NCBI GenBank assembly: GCA_045631465.1
Contig: JAZQUV010000034.1
Coordinates: forward strand, 1-48,252
Reading direction: 5' to 3'
DNA from: Aphodosoma sp045631465
GTDB lineage: Bacteria > Bacteroidota > Bacteroidia > Bacteroidales > Paludibacteraceae
DNA: 48,252 bases
The position numbers and the translations under genes are program-made. This document shows positions 45,101-48,252 of this stretch, piece by piece. How positions within the stretch are numbered: the stretch's first letter is position 1; every line of letters starts with the position of its first letter. The notes below the pieces were generated by a model. That model saw only the letters and a list, made by a program, of their open reading frames with translations, made no database searches and had not been told where the DNA came from.

Positions 45101-45340
45101 AATGTTTGTGTCGGCAGAGAATCTCAAACGAGCAGATCCATCAAAAGCTCCCATTGGGTAAGAACCACCTGTTTCTTTCACCCATTGAACTTTACCAGAA
45201 ACACACTCCTGAGTCCAACCATCAGGAATACCATTTTCAAAACTTTCGTTAAGAATACTTGCATACTCTTGAGCGGAAAGCAGAAAAGGCACAAATAAGA
45301 TTGCCAATAAAGCAATCATTTTTTGTAATTTTCTTTTCAT
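36176..45340 (-). CDS. Giant multi-domain adhesin-like protein, T9SS substrate (3054 aa)
   Basis: A signal peptide (MKRKLQKMIALLAILFVPFLLSAQ) leads a chain of alternating jelly-roll (MAM or cleaved-adhesin-like) domains and FnIII-type domains. FnIII-like units start near residues 194, 476, 765, 1059, 1340, 1603, 1918 and 2242, spaced about 265-325 apart, each beginning C-x-x-P. A last beta domain follows to about 2530. Seven GCDSIVTLNL-type repeats, spaced about 50 residues, run from about 2630 to 2950. The tail (about 2970-3054: VLVPNPVKANN ... GVYIVRIITG) is a T9SS sorting domain. It is probably surface-exposed and binds glycans or proteins. A -7 box lies 118 bp upstream and a strong terminator follows. 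Confidence 0.9.
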   Translation of the reverse strand: MKRKLQKMIALLAILFVPFLLSAQEYASILNESFENGIPDGWTQECVSGKVQWVKETGGSYPMGAFDGSARLRFSADTNITTNSVARLVTPNLCKVEEGKVSFARLADPILVFAHAQDRWTNDFDVLRVLYRTKADGAWSKLKEYDKYISKWSQDTLSLAFIGGAEYFQLAFEAVDNLGRGVVLDKVELRSAPNCFAPEEVTIGDQTSDSVRISWVGSWDVKGFNLKVSTTALTPEQLEDASLKADVCDVFLMQTNTFVVNGLQPNVKYYYYMRSDCYGEYSEWIEGSFTTVNYMDFTYENPYVVDFEMPATQAHPTRMTTWTYAAAEDAYAPFINTNRTSSLSSYSTTNDYALCFYGDNYYSTTSNIPYIPENSYAYAVMPKLRDTVKVEDLYLSLFTYNYNAEKFDIIVGLVEDPADINTFEPVDTIVTKYFQNKEERFVSFENYTGSGRYIAFLSKFSYRNCFVFDNLTVGYRPTFMKVNEYSMLLPTATSVQFNFDAPYANYEVVFSKTALADSLLATASNVVRQQIANHAIVEGLEVSTEYYVYVRACGNNTVGEWSDVKYIRTLDKVTTLPYTLADGHDAASSIGNSKYAYQVKHGNKTIGSYIPKGAIALFNHLYATSSSPIQASSSYSATAPSKYVYQLRVGNQTFAGAYAALVFPELQLDFDTTRISFYIANPEDSYKLAKAVVGFMSVANDITTFEAIDTISLNEGVGKFVFYDLDQYTDVKGKFFAVLGLGDLVAGKSAYNLFYVDDVKYTAIPECATPTNIKIVATPEDPSEVKFSWDANGADSWVFRLFSEKHTKDEMEGDAANQITYIHNDTLTIPSITVKGLEYPNVKYYYSIRSICGSKGGEWTFVDEYMTECKGYEKLPYTEDFERYTDIASTDGRIKGFPECLYTQQYAYLNPNYRPNQPTSVEYWHYPYIEQPSSAKDGNKTKMLYLTNNTNRSGYQDIYVALPKMEKSVKELQVTFDFYSGRTDYSILVGAMTDPNDSTTFEVIKSIPMNNELASKWSNHIVLLDEYKGAGDHIAFKLSTKYTSWASYYIDNILVEEIQTCARPENVKIEEISFDYAKLSWESPAVNDKWAVLLAKQKLTKEQLAESKLDPNLIFRVDTVTSNPCTIQNLESNSGYFVYVRAICGDEVGVWSRVIPLRTNCQPQVPNDMKVEGFEFFSEGVAPDCYLVGNNTSMNNSSYIPYCTREYANKGGMNSLKIRTEVSSSAVFNGAYVVSPRLEIEDIKDVRLRFWGAAPSKTYASDKYAHSIIVGVVTNPSNLATFEAIDTLNFGLEWRPYEVTFEKYDGDYLGNQGKYIIFVSDFSKSNVVYIDDISYGFKPECYTGVKVANIADKSFDLNLTGTAPYQVVCSSKFLLEEDLANQTAIDVTANTTTLNNLKPNTEYYVYARSTCKDNSWSEWSTVKIVSTICSNKITLPFTDGFERNYATSSTDVGLMPKCWNGYYKPGSTDYPSVVTYANTGSSSVALDAKSKEEVAYLVTEEIDIDSLNSCMVTLFARAYTSSSTYNQQPYLIMGVVEDITDIVNSFVPVDTVQIYGGTFTKKELYFTNYTGSGKHVAFRSDFDLNVKMARVYLDDIVIEEIPDCPRPYNFQFVSHSDTSLTYTFSHDGGVKYEFKCGAVGFDPVYDNGVVTEFSGRTGEAKGLLPATTYDIYMRAFCNDTAVSPWSYVDTRTTLKGFIKEMPYYCNFEGADVNSKWAFAQDDQTDKWYIGVDDALEVSETKSSTDSALYISYDNGSSMQYFNNGKDKTMMPESYSWAYITLYLEKGVYNISYTWTCTGMPHPKAPEEMAFDFMKAMLIPSTSTFKGGNSSIQALNGTSSDMRDAMNITGSGRFDLTPGKKVAFMANNNGWTTTQMEVTVTDEDAGIYNLVFYWNNTQPDGDAIIRSGAIDDIKIERQNCMAPLNFVMTGFDNESVDLAWESMESNAEFIVKVTDQMDGDIATLPAEDCVFIDTVKATSIKATGLSEMTSYRAYVTTVCGEGATSKWVGPVELTTPCNPIATDVVYTYDDEEAFSNCYVVSHIQPTSDPYRYVRPQLVTNDKTVYDRTGGASSKAIKFNQKGTDDPNDPTDSFAPVSYNSWAGGYLALPLFDGDMDSLYLTFWMRCVTHDASTGRVNNTTLDPEVNAGYTSGDRGYARRITVGTMSDPKVPSTFKSLKVFEYPYTTKEITSTTKISDDLTGCNFWVKCSVPLKDAQGAFIAFKNDKYGFYDNVVYIDDIEVTSETCTAPINIKVDNIRVDAAELTVVDYANEYIIQIADNSDFTNALTDTVARFPYKFENLKELTNYYVRVKSVCGPFDQSEWSLTTVFKTLRGVLYRDEFEQLGLTPEDWTRATSPSISDVITYGAARFIYSQPNSSTGWTTKVALAESGLFSTNNMTATFGGSYNYTTNTYSNTYWLFSPAIDLADANAKYHMSFDLALTDYQNADTVSVQSMDDVNNKFAIVISDDAGKTWKRDNATVWNWNSGEFNCLDIPHTGERYSIDLTKYAGKAIMVAFCVEANGALGRADMHLDNVHINAYAEDNEVATICETSDYDNEYFSLLAEDLEVGKNDFTKWNLTQKDDELDTCYSLTVNVTPMQITELTPAYMCENGVYSDNVNNFIDLSKAGTYKRKLTAHNGCDSIVVLNLNAYPVVEVQVFDTICQGMSLNWNGKEYNLTGTYTETLPSQVTGCDSIVTLILKVNDAIRHTEYVNICYGETYDFYGETIDKSGSYEKLIKTPGGCDSLVTLVANVLEDYRNIVINAVIAEGEVYNGNGFVGLTQPGSYRLPLKSKVGDCDSIVTLNLVVGNATDYEEVNICFGESYVFGKQTITESGQYIETFAEDSIVLLNATVLPDLRQTVNAFICKGESYNEYGFENLTTTGVYTKELLSVDGCDSTITLNLTVTSGETTYVKDTITTDELPYEYMDLYYDIATAPGVYKETIEIGAENCKDIIVHTLVVLLADDVENVEALDLVLVPNPVKANNTLYVDAEFTVNERKGMLVEVFNAVGQLVVEDTPEVYPVAIKGLSERGVYIVRIITGEGNVYQGKVIVQ

Positions 45341-45457
45341 AGTTTTTTAGATTTAAATTAAACAATTATTGTGTTATTTTTATCAAATTAAATAAGGCAG
45401 AACCCAAAATGTATAATCAAATAAAAAACAACAAATTACACATTGGGATAATCGGGG

Positions 45458-45465
45458 CAAAGATA
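45458..45465 (-). promoter_or_regulatory. Promoter -7 element of the giant adhesin gene
   Basis: The minus strand reads TATCTTTG, matching TAnnTTTG, 118 bp upstream of the start codon and correctly oriented. Leader length would be about 110 nt. Confidence 0.62.
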
Positions 45466-45542
45466 ACACTTTTTTTTTGAAGGTGCAACTTTTTTTCATC
45501 ATTTTGTAAAAAATATTAATTTTTTTTATAAAATCACAAAAA

Positions 45543-45570
45543 AAGTGGCAAACCAAGAGGTTTACCACTT
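45543..45570 (-). terminator. Terminator of POT transporter 2
   Basis: Arms 45543-45554 and 45559-45570 make a 12-bp stem with a 4-nt loop, complete in the minus-strand RNA with one G-U wobble, 25 bp after the transporter stop. Confidence 0.85.
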
Positions 45571-45595
45571 AAAGAAATAGGTATAAAAACTATTA

Positions 45596-47329
45596 TTATT
45601 TTGTTGCGTTTTCGAGACGTTTCATCATCACGAACATAAAGAGAGCAGAAAGGAGACACAATGTGACAAATACAACCCATACTGACCACAATGGAAGACC
45701 TGCCCAGAGGAAACCTCCTACTGAAACCAAAATATTACCAATAGCAGTTGCAACAAACCAACCTCCCATCATCAAACCTTTATATTTAGGAGGGGCAACT
45801 TTAGAAACAAAAGAGATACCCATTGGAGAGAGCAACAACTCGGCAAATGTAAGGATAAGATAAGTAAAAATCAACCAATAAGGAGATACTCGTTTTTCGG
45901 GTTTTACATCAATACCAAGTTGAGTAACAATAGTATTTTCTTCATAAGTACCGTCAGCAACAGCTAATTCAGTTGCTGTATAAACTTGTTCAAACAACTC
46001 TTTATTCTCTTCTGTCACTTTACTCATATAATCGTCTTTCTCTTTTTGGAATTTAGCAAGAGAATCTGCATCTTTAGCATTAGAAATATTATAAGCAAGA
46101 GATTCAGCTTTATTCACAGTAATAGTCTTAATTTGGTCATTTGGTGAATTCAAATCAGTTGAAGCAACAGCCATAACAACAAAACCGATAGAAGCAACCA
46201 ACATACCATAAGCAATTTTACGTGGAGCCGAAGGCTCTTTACCACTCTTAGCCAATGCGCCAAAAATAGCCATAGACACAGGAGTAAGTGCAACTACGTA
46301 GAATGGATTGAATTGTTGGAAGATAGGAGCCGAAACAGAAATAGCAGCACCACCTACATTAAATGATTTATAAACAAGGTATGCCAACGCAGCCGAAGCA
46401 ATAACACCAGAAATCATTTTAGCTTTAGCACTTTCGCTTTGGAAAATAGAGAATGATGCATAAACAGCAACAATAACCAAAACAAGGTTCCAAACATTGA
46501 AGAAAAGAGTTTCAAAACCAAATGAAGAGGTATTTGTAAACTCATCAGCAAAATAAGTAAGAGTCAAACCATTTTGGTGGAACGCCATCCAGAAGAAGAT
46601 AACAACCGCAAATACCAAGCAAAGAGCGACAATACGAGATTTTGTTTCTGCAGGAGTCAAATTATCTTCAATAACAGCAGCTTCGCCTTTTTTCTTACCA
46701 CCTTCAACGTGACGGAAAGTGAAACGGAAAGCATAATAAATAGCAATTGAAAGAATCAAAGCGACACAAGCCACGGCAAAAGCAAAGTGGTAAGCATCAT
46801 TTGACGAATAACCCAAACTATTTTGAGCCCAAGCTTTGATACCAACAGCTGTTGTTGGAGCGAACAAAGAACCAACATTGATAGCCATATAGAACAAAGA
46901 GAAACCTGAGTCACGTTTGTCTGCATATTTAGGATCGTTATACAAGTCACCTACCATAACTTGAAGATTACCTTTGAAAAGACCAGTACCAAGACTGATA
47001 AAAAGCAATGCTGCCATCATCGCAATCATTGCCACTGTGTCGCCACCCAAAGGGAAAGCCAACAACAAATAACCAGCAAACATAACTGAGATACCGATAG
47101 TAACCATTTTGCCAAAGCCAAATTTATCGGCCATCATACCACCTACAAGAGGCATAAAATAAACTAAACCAAGGAATGTTGAATAAATCATTCCGGCTGT
47201 TCCAGCAGCCAAACCGAAATTTTCTCTAAGGAAGAGAGCAAAAACGGCAAGCATGGTGTAATAACCAAAGCGTTCGCCTGTGTTAGCCAACGCCAAAGCA
47301 TAAAGTCCTTTTGGTTGTCCTTTAAACAT
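45596..47329 (-). CDS. POT/PTR-family proton-dependent peptide transporter 2
   Basis: This 577-aa transporter is a paralogue of the 27957 gene. It shows NTGERFGYY at the start, GTGLFKGNLQVMVGDLYNDPKY, and FYMAINVGSLFAP (FYxxINxG signature). It is longer than the 517-aa copy because of a large soluble insert at about 400-480 with many lysine and glutamate residues, placed between late membrane helices. Expected to import di- and tripeptides with protons. A -7 box lies 54 bp upstream, paired with a divergent promoter for the last gene of the window. Confidence 0.93.
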   Translation of the reverse strand: MFKGQPKGLYALALANTGERFGYYTMLAVFALFLRENFGLAAGTAGMIYSTFLGLVYFMPLVGGMMADKFGFGKMVTIGISVMFAGYLLLAFPLGGDTVAMIAMMAALLFISLGTGLFKGNLQVMVGDLYNDPKYADKRDSGFSLFYMAINVGSLFAPTTAVGIKAWAQNSLGYSSNDAYHFAFAVACVALILSIAIYYAFRFTFRHVEGGKKKGEAAVIEDNLTPAETKSRIVALCLVFAVVIFFWMAFHQNGLTLTYFADEFTNTSSFGFETLFFNVWNLVLVIVAVYASFSIFQSESAKAKMISGVIASAALAYLVYKSFNVGGAAISVSAPIFQQFNPFYVVALTPVSMAIFGALAKSGKEPSAPRKIAYGMLVASIGFVVMAVASTDLNSPNDQIKTITVNKAESLAYNISNAKDADSLAKFQKEKDDYMSKVTEENKELFEQVYTATELAVADGTYEENTIVTQLGIDVKPEKRVSPYWLIFTYLILTFAELLLSPMGISFVSKVAPPKYKGLMMGGWFVATAIGNILVSVGGFLWAGLPLWSVWVVFVTLCLLSALFMFVMMKRLENATK

Positions 47330-47382
47330 AATTTCTTTAGATTTATATAGTTATTTATACTTAATCAAGTATTTGCGGCTGG

Positions 47383-47409
47383 CAAAGATAAGAAAAATTC
47401 TTATATTTG
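47383..47409. promoter_or_regulatory. Divergent -7 boxes in a near-perfect palindrome
   Basis: The minus-strand TATCTTTG (47383-47390) drives the POT gene and the plus-strand TATATTTG (47402-47409) drives the acyltransferase gene. The stretch CAAAGATAAGAA (47383-47394) and the inverse of TTCTTATATTTG (47398-47409) differ at one base, so the two boxes form one 27-bp palindrome with a 3-nt centre. The two promoters cannot be filled by RNA polymerase at the same time if they overlap in space. Confidence 0.65.
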
Positions 47410-47431
47410 TGGATGTGCTTATCGGATAGGC

Positions 47432-48252
47432 ATGTTCAATTTACTGAAAATGAGAAAATTTGGAGTTAAAATACTGCGTGGGCTTGTGAAGGTTGTGGGC
47501 AGGTTGCCCCTGAAGGTCCATTATTGGTTCGCCGGATTCATAACCTGGGTGTTGCGTGATGTCGTGAAATATCGATATGATGTGGTCATGATCAACCTTG
47601 CGAGATCTTTCCCGGAAAAGAAATATTGGGAACTGACGCCGATAGCTGATGAGTTCTACAAACATCTTGGAGAACTTTTTGTCGAGGCTATCTGGTTTGG
47701 TGCTTCAGACTACAAGCGCTTGTATAAAAGCGGAATAGTCACCATTACCAATCCTGAGGTGGTTAATCGTGTGTTTGAAAATGCACCAAATACCACAGTG
47801 CTGTTCTCGCATTGCGGAAACTGGGAACTTCTGGGAGGTGTCCTCGGCTACAGGACGGCTACGGGCGAGAAATTGGCCTTTGATGAAGAACATATCAGGG
47901 TGGTTTACAAGGAACTTCACAGCAAGTTTTCAGACGAGTTCTTCAGATTGAACAGGGTCTCTGCTCTTGAGAGAATGGGTGTGGAATGTACTGTAGAATC
48001 AATGCAGATCCTCAGATATGCCATAAAGAACAGGAATGAGAAGAAAATATATGTGTACATCGCTGACCAGTTCCCTTATGCTTCGTTGAATTATGAGGTA
48101 GGCCAGTTCCTCAATCAGCACACTCTCGGAATGCTTGGTGGAGCAGGAGTCGCGCATAAGCTCGGTCACGGTGTCCTTTATATGAAGATGAAGAGGGTGG
48201 AGCGTGGACGATATGAATGGACTTTTGAAACAATATGCGACGATGCTTCGAC
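47432..48252 (+). CDS. LpxL/HtrB-family acyltransferase, truncated by the window end
   Basis: At least 273 aa are encoded, running to the window end. A basic N-terminus with a membrane segment (residues 20-45) precedes the lysophospholipid/lipid A acyltransferase core: VLFSHCGNWELLGG holds the H-x4-E catalytic pair, with Cys in place of the usual Phe after the His. YIADQFPY further on matches a family strand. It probably acylates lipid A or a related lipid at the inner membrane. The start could also be the ATG at 47450. A -7 box lies 23 bp upstream. Codon use differs from the rest of the window: AGG and AGA make up about half of arginine codons. Confidence 0.82.
   Translation, partial: MFNLLKMRKFGVKILRGLVKVVGRLPLKVHYWFAGFITWVLRDVVKYRYDVVMINLARSFPEKKYWELTPIADEFYKHLGELFVEAIWFGASDYKRLYKSGIVTITNPEVVNRVFENAPNTTVLFSHCGNWELLGGVLGYRTATGEKLAFDEEHIRVVYKELHSKFSDEFFRLNRVSALERMGVECTVESMQILRYAIKNRNEKKIYVYIADQFPYASLNYEVGQFLNQHTLGMLGGAGVAHKLGHGVLYMKMKRVERGRYEWTFETICDDAS

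Noticed and set aside
1..48252. tRNA or rRNA genes
   Set aside because: No tRNA-like cloverleaf with a GGTTCRANNCC-type arm or rRNA-like stretch was recognised by eye. A tRNA scan would be needed to exclude small ones.

Overview
The window reads as a Bacteroidales (Bacteroidota) chromosome fragment. The evidence is repeated TAnnTTTG promoter -7 boxes, three very large secreted proteins with type IX secretion (T9SS) style C-termini, lipoproteins with short lipoboxes, POT peptide transporters, and A-rich gene leaders without clear Shine-Dalgarno sites. No rRNA, tRNA, CRISPR array, integrase or transposase was recognised.

Layout. (1) 1-4700 is an AT-rich accessory island on the plus strand: an unknown 308-aa protein, a zinc-ribbon protein, a CDC48/p97-like AAA+ ATPase, a second related zinc-ribbon protein, a MORN-repeat plus caspase-like (C14) protease and a 48-aa membrane peptide. 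It looks like a regulated protease conflict or cell-death operon. (2) 4783-8111 is a minus-strand lysC, DUF2461, LolC/E-like permease unit. (3) 8198-9460 holds ferritin and a VOC-like protein. (4) 9360-10278 is a long non-coding stretch full of repeats. (5) 10279-14521 is plus-strand: a TrmH-type RNA methylase carrying a repeat-derived insertion, a Gph-like HAD phosphatase, an acyl-CoA ligase and a TPR-like secreted protein. (6) 14531-16416 is a minus-strand operon of a predicted ADP-ribosyltransferase followed by two NADAR-family proteins, which looks like a toxin-antitoxin module with reversal of nucleic-acid ADP-ribosylation. (7) 16499-23098 is a minus-strand run: cysS, lipoprotein, PD-(D/E)XK nuclease, mazG, mscS, EF-hand membrane protein. 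(8) 23279-25903 holds a glycosyltransferase, a radical SAM protein and, on the plus strand, tsaE. (9) 25988-27789 holds two related lipoproteins. (10) 27957-47329 holds three T9SS-type adhesin-like proteins (1080, 1053 and 3054 aa) bracketed by two POT transporters. (11) 47432 to the end is a truncated LpxL/HtrB-like acyltransferase, transcribed divergently.

The two best candidates for an undescribed system are the CDC48-caspase island (173-4669) and the ART-NADAR-NADAR operon (14531-16416). A third theme is the dense set of short-period repeats. Degenerate 7-base and 8-base tandem repeats sit at gene starts and stops and have entered two coding regions in frame. An 11-base tandem array and GC-rich hairpin repeats fill the 9.4-10.2 kb gap.

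Most minus-strand transcription units end in strong intrinsic terminators. Several of their stems pair completely only in the minus-strand RNA, through G-U wobbles, which independently supports the operon directions. All functional calls are from reading motifs; no database search was run.
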